NCBI RefSeq assembly: GCF_002205645.1
Contig: NZ_NIOF01000001.1
Coordinates: forward strand, 248,001 to 312,000
DNA from: Roseateles aquatilis
GTDB taxonomy: Bacteria > Pseudomonadota > Gammaproteobacteria > Burkholderiales > Burkholderiaceae_C
Direction of reading: 5' to 3'
Length of the DNA: 64,000 bases
This document shows, in pieces, positions 25,298 through 32,966 of this stretch. The position numbers and the translations under genes were made by a program. The notes under the pieces are model-generated. The model was not told the DNA's origin and ran no database searches. It saw only the letters and a list, made by a program, of their open reading frames with translations. Positions within the stretch are counted from its first letter, which is position 1. Each line of letters opens with the position of its first letter.

Positions 25298-25590
25298 GAC
25301 CGGCCTCCGTGGAAACGCTGGATCAGTTGCGCCAGGCGGTTGGCGTCGAAGCGGATCTCGCCCTTGGCCAGCGCGTCGCGCAGCGCGGCGACCTTGGTCT
25401 GATCGACATCGGGCATGTCGGCCATCGCGGCCTGCGCCGGCTTGAGCACGTCCGACTCCAGCGCGGCCGCCTGCAACGCCGGGCTGGACGCCCTGGCGCC
25501 CGCGGCGCGGTCGGCGGCATCGACCGCCGTCGTCGTGGCGCCAGCGGTGCCGGCGGCGGGATTCAACGGGCCTGTGGACGTGATCTTCAT
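25294..25590 (-). CDS. flgM: Anti-sigma-28 factor FlgM
   Basis: A 98-residue protein: MKITSTGPLNPAAG at the start, a disordered Ala-rich N-half, and the FlgM C-terminal helices (DQTKVAALRDALAKGEIRFDANRLAQLIQRFHG). ATG 25590 has AAGGTG at good spacing. FlgM holds FliA inactive until the hook is complete, then leaves through the export channel. Its presence beside a dedicated fliA (27646-28359) shows the cluster has its own checkpoint. Confidence 0.93.
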   Translation of the reverse strand: MKITSTGPLNPAAGTAGATTTAVDAADRAAGARASSPALQAAALESDVLKPAQAAMADMPDVDQTKVAALRDALAKGEIRFDANRLAQLIQRFHGGRS

Positions 25591-25627
25591 ACGGTCACCT
25601 TTGGATCTGGTTCGCATGGGGCCTCCG

Positions 25628-26710
25628 TCACCGGGAGACCGCCGAGGCGGCGGGACCACCCGCGGCCGGGTTCGCGGCCGAACTCGTGGACGTGAAAGCG
25701 GGCGAGGCGGCGGGCGTGGACTGGGGCGCGGGCGAGGACGCGGCCACCGCCGCCGCGTGCGACGGCAGCGCGGCGCGCAGTTGCGCGGCGGCGTCGGGGG
25801 GGCCGGCGTCGTTCAGCCCGGACGGGCCGTACATGCCGGCGATGGTCCGGGCCTGCGCGCTGGTCAGCAGCATCAGCTCGATGCGGCGGTTGATCGCGGC
25901 GGTCGGGGCGCGCGCATCCAGCGGCGCGGCGTCGGCCATGCCGGAGACCTGCAGCACGCTGGATTCCGGCATGCCGCCCGCCAGCAGCTCATGGCGCGCG
26001 GCCATGGCGCGGTGGCTGGACAGCGCCCAGTTGGTGAAGGCGCCGGGACCGCGGTCCTGGTAGGTCGTGGCATCCGTGTGGCCGACGATCAGCAACTGGT
26101 TGCGGATCTCCGCCAGCAGCGGACCCAGCTTGCGCAGCAGCGCCCGCAAGCGCGGGCTGGGCTGGGCGCTGCCGCGCTCGAACATGCCGCTGGCCTCGGT
26201 GTCGTGCAGTTGCAGGCGCAGGCCCTGCGGCGTGACCGCGCTGCGCAGGTGGCCTTGCAGGCCCTCCTCCGCCGCGAGGCCGGCGATGCGGTGCGCCAGC
26301 GCCTGCAGTTGCTCGGGCGAGTCCAGGCTGGGCCGGCCGATGCGCGCGTCGGCCGCGCCGCCGCGTTGCGGATCGCCGGCGCTGGGGTCCTCGCTGCGGG
26401 CCGGCACCGGATGGCGCTCGATCATGCTGCCGCGCGATCCGGCGGCCAGCGAGTTGGTCAGGCCCTGGCCGTCCTCGATCAGGTTGGCGCCGGCGTTTTG
26501 CAGCACGACCTGCATGCGTTCCGAGTTGCGCGAGGCCAGCAGCCACAGCACCAGGAACAGGCACAGCAGCGCCAGGCAGAAGTCGGCGAACGCGACTTTC
26601 CACGCGCCGCCATGGCCCTCGTCGTCGGCGCGGCGCGAGACGCGCTTCACCACCGTCTGGTGGTGATCGCCGCGCGCGGCGCGTCCGCCGCTCACCAGTT
26701 CAGGCTGCAC
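25628..26710 (-). CDS. motB: Flagellar stator protein MotB (LafU-type)
   Basis: A 360-residue protein. The single membrane helix carries the ion-binding Asp (VAFADFCLALLCLFLVLWLLASRN). The C-terminal half is an OmpA-like peptidoglycan-binding domain (LLIVGHTDATTYQ...ALSSHRAMAARHELLAGGMPESSVLQVSGMADAAPL...NRRIEL), followed by a Pro/Ala/Ser-rich tail. It overlaps motA by 11 nt. Sequence and context match lateral-flagellar LafU, which is proton-driven in Vibrio; coupling ion here is inferred, not shown. Confidence 0.95.
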   Translation of the reverse strand: MQPELVSGGRAARGDHHQTVVKRVSRRADDEGHGGAWKVAFADFCLALLCLFLVLWLLASRNSERMQVVLQNAGANLIEDGQGLTNSLAAGSRGSMIERHPVPARSEDPSAGDPQRGGAADARIGRPSLDSPEQLQALAHRIAGLAAEEGLQGHLRSAVTPQGLRLQLHDTEASGMFERGSAQPSPRLRALLRKLGPLLAEIRNQLLIVGHTDATTYQDRGPGAFTNWALSSHRAMAARHELLAGGMPESSVLQVSGMADAAPLDARAPTAAINRRIELMLLTSAQARTIAGMYGPSGLNDAGPPDAAAQLRAALPSHAAAVAASSPAPQSTPAASPAFTSTSSAANPAAGGPAASAVSR

Positions 26711-27629
26711 GGCGCTCCCCTTCTCCCGGCGCGCGGTCGGTGGCGCGGCGACGCGGCGCGGCCGGCTTCTCGGCGCCGCTCAACGCGTCGATCCACGACT
26801 CCAGCTGCGCGAAGCTGGGCTTGATGTTGAGCTGCACCAGGCGGCGCCCGGCGTCGATCGCCAGCAGCGGCGGCTTGCCCGCCACGTGCGTGACCAGCAC
26901 CACCTTGACGGACTCCAGCGACGCGAGCTCCTCGTGCACCAGCTGCTTCATCATGTTGGACACCGGATCCAGCACGCCGTAGCAGAAGAAGATGCCGATG
27001 AAGGTGCCGACCATCGCCGCCGCCACCATCACCGCGATCTCGCCGCTGCCGGCGCCGTCGGCCACCTGGTTCATCGCCATCACGATGCCCAGCACCGCGG
27101 CCAGGATGCCGAAGCCTGGCATCGCCTCGGCGATCTTGTGCAGCGACTTGGACGGCTGCATCAGCTCGTCGTGGATCGCCTCCAGCTCCTGCTCCAGCAC
27201 GCCCTCCAGCTCGTGCGCGCTGATCTTGCCCATCGCCATCAGGCGGAAGTTGTCCACGATGAAGTGCAGCAGCTTGGGGTTGGCCAGGATCAGCGGATAG
27301 CGCTGGAACAGCACGCTCTGCTGCGGCGCCTCGACGTGCGCGTCCAGCGCCTTGAGCCCGCCGGCCGCCGCCTGCAGCAGCTCGTACATCAGCAGCAGCA
27401 ACTGGCGCTGGAACTCCTGGCCCTGCTTGCGACGGCCCAGCTTGCGCAGTTGCAGCAGCATCTCCGACAGCACGTGGCGCGGGTTGCCCAGCACGATGGC
27501 GCCCAGGCCCGCGCCGACGATGATCAGCAGCTCCACCGGCTGCCAGATCACCTTGAAGCTGCCGCCGTGCAGCATGAAGCCGCCGAAGACGCAGCCCAGG
27601 ACGATCAAAATTCCGACGAGTGCTTGCAT
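26700..27629 (-). CDS. motA: Flagellar stator protein MotA (LafT-type)
   Basis: A 309-residue inner-membrane protein with four helices (ILIVLGCVFGGFML; PVELLIIVGAGLGAIVLG; GFGILAAVLGIVMAMNQV; GTFIGIFFCYGVLDPVSN) and the large cytoplasmic loop between helices 2 and 3. The conserved loop Arg/Glu region (LLLLMYELLQ; ELEGVLEQELEAIHDEL) is present. It forms the ion channel with MotB and pushes on FliG. It lies between fliA and motB, as in lafS-T-U. Confidence 0.96.
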   Translation of the reverse strand: MQALVGILIVLGCVFGGFMLHGGSFKVIWQPVELLIIVGAGLGAIVLGNPRHVLSEMLLQLRKLGRRKQGQEFQRQLLLLMYELLQAAAGGLKALDAHVEAPQQSVLFQRYPLILANPKLLHFIVDNFRLMAMGKISAHELEGVLEQELEAIHDELMQPSKSLHKIAEAMPGFGILAAVLGIVMAMNQVADGAGSGEIAVMVAAAMVGTFIGIFFCYGVLDPVSNMMKQLVHEELASLESVKVVLVTHVAGKPPLLAIDAGRRLVQLNIKPSFAQLESWIDALSGAEKPAAPRRRATDRAPGEGERRAA

Positions 27630-27645
27630 GACATGTCCCGGGCGC

Positions 27646-28359
27646 TCAGGCCTGCTGGAGGAAGGCGCGCATCTTGGCGAGCGCGGCCTTGTTGATCTGG
27701 GAAACGCGCGCCTCGGTGAGATCGAGCACCGCGGCGATCTCCTTGAGGCTGGCGTCGAATTCGTAGTAAAGCTGGATCACCTTCTGCTCGCGCTCGTTGA
27801 GCGCGGTCAGCGCCTGCGCGATCGAGCGCGTCACCATCAGCTGCGCCTCCGGACCGCGACGGTCGCTGGGCAGTTGCGCCAGTTCCTCGACCAGCTCGTC
27901 GAAGCTGGCCAGTTCCTCGGCCACCTCGGCCTGCAGGAAGTCCTGGTAGGCCTTGGGCGTGAGCTTCAGGTGGGCGAGGATCTCGGCCTCCGCCGGCTCG
28001 CGGCCCAGTTGGCGGGTCAGCGCGCGCAGCGCGTCGCGCTGGCGATGGCTGTCCTGCCGCACCGTGCGCGGCCGCCAGTCCTGGCGGCGCAGCTCGTCGA
28101 GGATGGCACCGCGCACGCGCAGCGCGGCGAAGGGGCCGAAGCCGCCGTCGGGCATGCCGTAGCGGCGCAGCGCCTCCAGCAGGCCCATCAGGCCGATCTG
28201 CTCCATGTCCTCGCGGTCCATCACCGCGCTGGCCTGCGCCGAGAGCTGCCGCACCACGCGCTTGACCAGGGGCGCGTACTCGCGCAGCGTGCGCTGCTCG
28301 ATGTCCGCACCCAGGCCCGCGGTGGCGACGGCGCCCCATTCGGCGTAGGCATGCTGCAC
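27646..28359 (-). CDS. fliA: Flagellar sigma factor FliA (sigma-28, LafS-type)
   Basis: A 237-residue sigma factor. GTG 28359 is the best start (AGCGGGGAA upstream, 14 nt after the fliL stop). Region 2: EYAPLVKRVVRQLSA...MEQIGLMGLLEALRRY...FGPFAALRVRGAILDELRRQDWRPR. Region 4: TALNEREQKVIQLYYEFDASLKEIAAVLDLTEARVSQINKAALAKMR. It should direct transcription from the TTTAAG-N14-GGTCG promoters upstream of fliD and flagellin. Its partner FlgM is encoded 2 kb downstream in the same gene string. Confidence 0.96.
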   Translation of the reverse strand: MQHAYAEWGAVATAGLGADIEQRTLREYAPLVKRVVRQLSAQASAVMDREDMEQIGLMGLLEALRRYGMPDGGFGPFAALRVRGAILDELRRQDWRPRTVRQDSHRQRDALRALTRQLGREPAEAEILAHLKLTPKAYQDFLQAEVAEELASFDELVEELAQLPSDRRGPEAQLMVTRSIAQALTALNEREQKVIQLYYEFDASLKEIAAVLDLTEARVSQINKAALAKMRAFLQQA

Positions 28360-28373
28360 GGCGTGTTCCCCGC

Positions 28374-28880
28374 TTACTCGATGATCAGCTTGCCGATCAG
28401 CGCCTCGGCGAACGGCGCCTCGCGCCGGTCCGCCGCATAGCTGTCGACATAAGCCTTGTTGAGCAGGCGCGCGAAGTCCTCGACGCGCATCGCCTGCGCG
28501 CTCTCGACCGTGTACGCGGACAGCGCCTTGACCGCGACGGTGCGCAGCAGCGGCAGGTGCTCCTTGGTGCGGCGCTCCTGGTCGGGCAAGGTCTTGAAGA
28601 CGATGTCCACCGCCATGTAATGCGACACCGCCGAGCCGTTGGGCCCGCGCAGCATCACCAGCACCTTGTCCAGGGTGACGTACTTGTAGTCGGGCGCGGG
28701 TTTGCCGTCGTCCTTGGCCGCCTTGGGGTCCGTCGCCCCCTTTGCGCCGGCCGCGGCGGCGGTCGCGGCGCCGTCCTTGGCGTGCTGCGACTGCAGCCAC
28801 CACACGGCGGCGCCCGCCGCGCCCGCGGCCAGCAGCGCCACCGCGGCGATCAAGCCGATCAGCTTGGCCTTGCTCTTCAT
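28374..28880 (-). CDS. fliL: Flagellar basal body-associated protein FliL (LafF-type)
   Basis: A 168-residue protein with one N-terminal membrane helix (LIGLIAAVALLAAGAAGAAVWWL), an Ala/Lys/Asp linker and a periplasmic stomatin-like FliL domain (YKYVTLDKVLVMLRGPNGSAVSHYMAVDIVFKT...VKALSAYTVESAQAMRVEDFARLLNKAYV). It stabilises the stator complexes around the motor. It overlaps the fliK stop by 4 nt and lies between fliK and fliA, as in lafE-F-S. Confidence 0.93.
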   Translation of the reverse strand: MKSKAKLIGLIAAVALLAAGAAGAAVWWLQSQHAKDGAATAAAAGAKGATDPKAAKDDGKPAPDYKYVTLDKVLVMLRGPNGSAVSHYMAVDIVFKTLPDQERRTKEHLPLLRTVAVKALSAYTVESAQAMRVEDFARLLNKAYVDSYAADRREAPFAEALIGKLIIE

Positions 28881-30277
28881 CGTGAATTCCTCGTGTTGGC
28901 GTCCAGCGCGTCGTCGAACGCGAAGGCCGCGCCGCCGCCCGTGTCGTCATCGCCGAGCGCGCGGCCCGGCTGGCGCTGCCCATCGCGGGCCTGGCCACCC
29001 GAGGCGCCCGCGCCGGATTGGCCGGCGCCGTCACGGCCGCGGCCGTCTCCGGCCGACTGCGCGCCACCGGCGACCTGCACCGACACGTCGCCGCTGTGGC
29101 GCTGCACCAGTTCATGGCGCAGCGGCTCGGCGATCTGGCGCAGTTGCTGGCGGACCTCGTCATGGCTGGCGCTGAGCTGCACCTGCAGCGCGCCGCCTTG
29201 CTGGCGGATGTCGATCTCGATGCGGCCAAGTTCCGGCGGCGACAGGTGCAGCCGCGCGCCCTCGCCGCGCTGCGCGATCTGGAGTTGCAGCCGGTCGCCC
29301 AGGGCCTGCAGCAGCGGCTGCTGCCAGGCCTCGCGCGAGGCGGGGAGCGTCAACGTGCCGCCGGGCGCGACGGACGTCGAGACGTCACCGGCGTCGGTCG
29401 GCGCCACCGCGGTCATCGCGGCCGACAGGTCGGCGTTCCAGCGCTGCAGGTTCTGCCAGGAGGCGGCATCGGCGGGCGACGTCCTGGACGACACCGGCGT
29501 CGCGGAAGCCTCGGCGAACAGGACATCGCCCGCGCCGGGCGGCTGCATGGCCAACAGCCGCGCCGGATCGGCCGCCATCGCGGACGCGGACGAGGCGGAC
29601 GTTCCCGGCGCGGCGCCGGACGGGCTCGAGCCGTCCCGCGTCGACGCGGCCATCGCGCGCGGCATCGCCGCCGGCAATGGCACCAGCGGGAACGTCAGCA
29701 TCGACGTCAGCGGCACGGGGACCGATCCGGCCGGCGATTGATCGGCGTCGGCGGTCGTGTCATCGGTCTTCGAATCACCGTCGCGCGCGGTGACGCTGGC
29801 GATCGCGGCGTCGGCGGGGGGAACGCCGCCGGGTGCGCGACCCAGCAGCTCGTCGAGCGCGCGCATCAGCGCGGCGTCCAGGATGTCGACGCCCTCGCCG
29901 GAGGCCGGAGCGGACGCGGCGGCGCCGGCATCGCGCTCATCGGCCGCCGCCGACATCAACTGGCCGAACGGGCGCGACGCCGTGGCGGGCGCCGTCGCGT
30001 GGACCACCGTCGTGCGGTCGGCGGTCGTGCGGTCGGTGGTCGCGGATTGGGCGGCCCGCTTCGCGTCGACATCGGCGTGAGCGTCGGAAACGGTCGAGCC
30101 GGACGTCGAGTCCGGCGCGATCCCCGACATCGCCTTCGGCTTCGCTGTCGACAGAGTCTTCGCATCGTTGCCTGCCGCCGACCGGGGCGGCGTCCTGTCG
30201 ATGGCGGACACCGCGGCGCGGACCGTGGAAGCGGTCGCGATCGCGGTCGCCGCCGAGGTCGTCGTGGTCATCGTCAT
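28877..30277 (-). CDS. fliK: Flagellar hook-length control protein FliK (LafE-type)
   Basis: A 466-residue protein starting at ATG 30277, which overlaps the fliT stop (ATGA). The N-terminal three quarters are a low-complexity Ala/Ser/Thr/Asp ruler region. The C-terminal substrate-switch domain is typical (QRGEGARLHLSPPELGRIEIDIRQQGGALQVQLSASHDEVRQQLRQIAEPLRHELVQ), followed by a Gly/Gln tail. It measures hook length and switches FlhB specificity. A second FliK-like gene lies at 48368-49321. Confidence 0.92.
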   Translation of the reverse strand: MTMTTTTSAATAIATASTVRAAVSAIDRTPPRSAAGNDAKTLSTAKPKAMSGIAPDSTSGSTVSDAHADVDAKRAAQSATTDRTTADRTTVVHATAPATASRPFGQLMSAAADERDAGAAASAPASGEGVDILDAALMRALDELLGRAPGGVPPADAAIASVTARDGDSKTDDTTADADQSPAGSVPVPLTSMLTFPLVPLPAAMPRAMAASTRDGSSPSGAAPGTSASSASAMAADPARLLAMQPPGAGDVLFAEASATPVSSRTSPADAASWQNLQRWNADLSAAMTAVAPTDAGDVSTSVAPGGTLTLPASREAWQQPLLQALGDRLQLQIAQRGEGARLHLSPPELGRIEIDIRQQGGALQVQLSASHDEVRQQLRQIAEPLRHELVQRHSGDVSVQVAGGAQSAGDGRGRDGAGQSGAGASGGQARDGQRQPGRALGDDDTGGGAAFAFDDALDANTRNSR

Positions 30278-30597
30278 GCTTGCGTCTCCATGCCCCAGTC
30301 GTGGCTCTGCGCGTAGGCGGACCACCCTTGCCGCTGCTGCCGCATCTGCGCCAGCGCCTCGCCGACGCGGTCGAGCTCGCGCTGGCACTCGCCGCGCACC
30401 TGCTCGTGCAGGGCGCGCAGGCGCTGCAGCGCGCCGCGCTCGCCAGGGCTCAGCGCGGCGCCGTCGAGGGCGCCCAGCAGTTGCGCCAGCTCGGCGTCGG
30501 CGCGCGTCAGCGCGGTCCAGTTGCGCGTCGCGCAGGCATCGCGCAGGCGCTCGCCCAGCATCTGCAGGCGGGCGGTCACGGGGGTGGAGCTCAGCAT
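30274..30597 (-). CDS. fliT: Flagellar chaperone FliT-like (LafD-type)
   Basis: A 107-residue helical protein from ATG 30597 (AGGGGGACGCG upstream). An ATG at 30618 inside the end of fliS would add seven residues. The sequence (MLGERLRDACATRNWTALTRADAELAQLLGALD) is helical and Arg/Leu/Gln-rich, as FliT proteins are. Identity rests mainly on position between fliS and fliK, matching lafC-D-E. FliT binds FliD before export. Confidence 0.75.
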   Translation of the reverse strand: MLSSTPVTARLQMLGERLRDACATRNWTALTRADAELAQLLGALDGAALSPGERGALQRLRALHEQVRGECQRELDRVGEALAQMRQQRQGWSAYAQSHDWGMETQA

Positions 30598-30610
30598 CGC
30601 GTCCCCCTGT

Positions 30611-30997
30611 TCATCCATGACGGGCTTGCACGCCCTGCCAGCCGCCGCGGATCTGCGTCAGCAGGCCGCGGACCTCGTCCAGCGGCGCGACGTCCAGCGC
30701 CACGCCCGCCTGGTAGAGCCGATCGGCGCAGTAGTCGTAGAGCCGCGCCAGGTTGGCCACGACCTCGCCGCCGGACTCCAGGTCCAGCGCGCTGGACAAG
30801 CCGTTGATGATCGCGACGCACTTGTCCAGGCTGGCCGCCTTGAGCTCGTAGCGGTTCGCCTCGATGTGGGCGCGGGCGCGGGCCAGCTCGTCGAGCAGGC
30901 CGTCCATCAGCACCAGCACCAGCTGGAGCGGCGACGCCTGCGCGGTCTGCGCATGCAGATGGACGGTCTGGTAGCTCTGGTAGGCGTCGTGGCTCAT
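30611..30997 (-). CDS. fliS: Flagellin export chaperone FliS (LafC-type)
   Basis: A 128-residue protein with the standard FliS pattern: AYQSYQTVHLHAQTAQASPLQLVLVLMDGLLDELARARAHIEA, the YELKAASLDKCVAIINGLSSALDLESGGEVVANLARLYDYCADRL helices. It binds flagellin in the cytoplasm to stop premature assembly. It starts 26 nt after fliD. Confidence 0.95.
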   Translation of the reverse strand: MSHDAYQSYQTVHLHAQTAQASPLQLVLVLMDGLLDELARARAHIEANRYELKAASLDKCVAIINGLSSALDLESGGEVVANLARLYDYCADRLYQAGVALDVAPLDEVRGLLTQIRGGWQGVQARHG

Positions 30998-31023
30998 CGC
31001 TTCTCGGATCGTTGCTCGGCCGG

Positions 31024-32382
31024 TCAGGCCGAGATGGCGTTGAACATGCTGCCGGTGCCGGACAGCTGCGACTGCAGGTTCTGCAGTTGCGTGAACTGCT
31101 GGAGGTAGCGCTGGTACGCCTGCGTGTACTGCGTGTCCAGGCGGGTCTGGCGGGCGCCGATGCTCTTCTGCTGCGCCTGCACCGTGGTCTGGCGCTGCTT
31201 GATCTGGCCGTTGGAGCTGTTGGTCCAGCTGTCGGCCAGCTTGTCCAGCGCGCCCAGCACGCCGCTGCTGCCGGACAGCGCGGTCGTGCCCAGCGCCTTG
31301 TCCAGGGCGTCGGGCGTGGCGGACAGCGCCTTGGTCAGCTTGGCGTTGTCCAGGCTCAGCGCGCCGGTGCGGTCGATGGAGATGCCCAGCGTGCGCAGGT
31401 TGCTGCCGCCGTAGTCGTTGCGCAGCAGGCTGCCGATGCGGTCGCGCAGCGCGCGCACGCCGGCGTCGCTGGCGAAGGCGCCGTTGGCGGCGCCGCTCTT
31501 GCCGACCACCGTCAGGTCGTCGAGCGCCTTCTCCAGCGTGTTGTACGCGTCGACGAAGGACTGCAGCTTGGCGCTGGTGGCGCTGTCGTCACGGGCCACG
31601 GTCAACGTGACCGGTGATTCGCCGACCGCCTGCGCCTTCTTGAGCGTGATGGTCACGCCCTGGATCGCGGTGACGGTGTTGGTGGCCTGCTGCAGCCGCA
31701 CGCCGCTGCCCTGCGCGCCCAGCCAGACAATCGCGTCCTGCGCGGCGACCAGCTCCTTGCGCTTGGCCGGATCCTCCAGCGCGGTCTTCAGGGGGCCGGA
31801 CAGGCCGCTCGTGTCCAGCGTCAGCTTGCCGCCGGCGCCGCTGACGCCGGAGGTCAGCACCAGTTGCGTCGCGCCGCCCACGGTCACCACCATCGCGGTG
31901 GCCTTGCCGCTGGCGGCGGTGTTGATCGCGCGGGCGATCTCGGTCTGCGACAGCGTGCCGTCGCCGTCGGCGTCCGCGCTGGCCAGGTCGACGTTGAAGC
32001 TGCTGCCGTCGTCCAGTTGCACCGACATGCTGCCCGGGCCGGCCGGCACCGCCGGCAGGTCCTGGAAGGCGACCTGGTGGGTCTTGGCCAGTTGCTCGAC
32101 GAACAGCGGCGTGCTGGTCGGCTGCGCGCCGGTGGCCGCCGTCGCGGTCATCACCGCGCTGTCGCTGGGCGTGGCGCCGTACTGCGTGACGCTCTGGCCC
32201 GGCTTGGACGACAGGCCGGCCAGCGCCGTCTTGAACGCGCTCAGCGCGCCCTGCAGCTTGGTCAGCCCGGTCGAGGCCGCGGTCGCGGCCTTGGTCTGCG
32301 CGTCCAGCAGCGCCTGCGTCGGTTGGGTGTAGGCCGTGGCCAGGTTGGTGGCCATCGAGGTGGGATCGAAACTAGTCGCCAT
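31024..32382 (-). CDS. fliD: Flagellar filament cap protein FliD (LafB-type), with an EF-hand loop
   Basis: A 452-residue cap protein. ATG 32382 has GGAGGAG 6 nt upstream. N-terminal helix: ATNLATAYTQPTQALLDAQ; the FliD_N part spans about 20-130 and the FliD_C part covers the rest, ending in a coiled coil (GARQTRLDTQYTQAYQRYLQQFTQLQNLQSQL). Residues 137-148 read DADGDGTLSQTE, an exact 12-residue EF-hand calcium loop, inserted just where FliD normally has its TLxxxRxAIN segment. It is exported and caps the filament. A sigma-28-like promoter lies 46-73 nt upstream of the start, overlapping the fliJ stop. Confidence 0.94.
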   Translation of the reverse strand: MATSFDPTSMATNLATAYTQPTQALLDAQTKAATAASTGLTKLQGALSAFKTALAGLSSKPGQSVTQYGATPSDSAVMTATAATGAQPTSTPLFVEQLAKTHQVAFQDLPAVPAGPGSMSVQLDDGSSFNVDLASADADGDGTLSQTEIARAINTAASGKATAMVVTVGGATQLVLTSGVSGAGGKLTLDTSGLSGPLKTALEDPAKRKELVAAQDAIVWLGAQGSGVRLQQATNTVTAIQGVTITLKKAQAVGESPVTLTVARDDSATSAKLQSFVDAYNTLEKALDDLTVVGKSGAANGAFASDAGVRALRDRIGSLLRNDYGGSNLRTLGISIDRTGALSLDNAKLTKALSATPDALDKALGTTALSGSSGVLGALDKLADSWTNSSNGQIKQRQTTVQAQQKSIGARQTRLDTQYTQAYQRYLQQFTQLQNLQSQLSGTGSMFNAISA

Positions 32383-32427
32383 GGCGGGCTCCTCCGCAGA
32401 ATCCAGGGTTGAGACTTCCCCGGACCA

Positions 32428-32455
32428 AGGCGACCGAAAGTGCATGGGGCTTAAA
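32428..32455 (-). promoter_or_regulatory. Sigma-28-like promoter of fliD
   Basis: On the minus strand TTTAAG (32455-32450), 14 nt, then GGTCGCCT (32435-32428). The spacing equals that of the sigma-28 consensus TAAAG-N14-GCCGATAA. The -35 box overlaps the TAA of fliJ. The same pattern occurs upstream of the flagellin gene. It would make fliD-S-T-K-L-A-motA-motB-flgM-flgN a late transcript. Confidence 0.65.
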
Positions 32456-32966
32456 CATGACGGCCCCACCCGCTCGGACCGAAGGCGGCCGGGCCGCCGA
32501 AACCGGATTCGCCCGGCGCCGCGGCGGCGCGTTGGCCGGTGCATTGGCCGGCAATTTCGTCCTGGCGCTTCTGCTCGCGGCGGGCCTGCTCGGCGCGCGC
32601 CTGCACGTCGGCGCGCTCGACCAGTTGGCGCAGCGACTCCTGCTTGCGGGCGGCGGCCAGCGTCTCGGCGCGCACCTGCACCAGCTCGGCCTCGCGGCGG
32701 ACCAGTTCCTCGCGCTGGCGGTCGGCCCAGCCCAGCATGGCCTGCTTGTAGGCCGCGCTGTTCTGCGCCAGGCCCGGCAGTTGGGCGCCGCTGAGCGTGG
32801 CATGGGCGCCGAGCGCCTCCAGCCGGTCGACGGTGCCCTGCACGCGCTGGCACAGCTGCTGCTGCGCCACCAGCTTCGCCTGGTGCCGGTCCAGCCGCAG
32901 TTGCTGCAGCTCGGCCAGCCGACCCAGGTTGCGGCGCATGGCGTCCCTGGCGTTGGACGCGGTCAT
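32451..32966 (-). CDS. fliJ: Flagellar export protein FliJ
   Basis: A 171-residue, strongly coiled-coil protein (RDAMRRNLGRLAELQQLRLDRHQAKLVAQQQLCQRVQGTVDRLEAL; RQREELVRREAELVQVRAETLAAARKQESLRQLVERADVQARAEQARREQKRQDEIA), as FliJ is. ATG 32966 overlaps the fliI stop (ATGA). It links the FliI ATPase to FlhA in the export apparatus. A Gly/Pro-rich tail of about 35 residues follows the coil. Confidence 0.9.
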   Translation of the reverse strand: MTASNARDAMRRNLGRLAELQQLRLDRHQAKLVAQQQLCQRVQGTVDRLEALGAHATLSGAQLPGLAQNSAAYKQAMLGWADRQREELVRREAELVQVRAETLAAARKQESLRQLVERADVQARAEQARREQKRQDEIAGQCTGQRAAAAPGESGFGGPAAFGPSGWGRHV

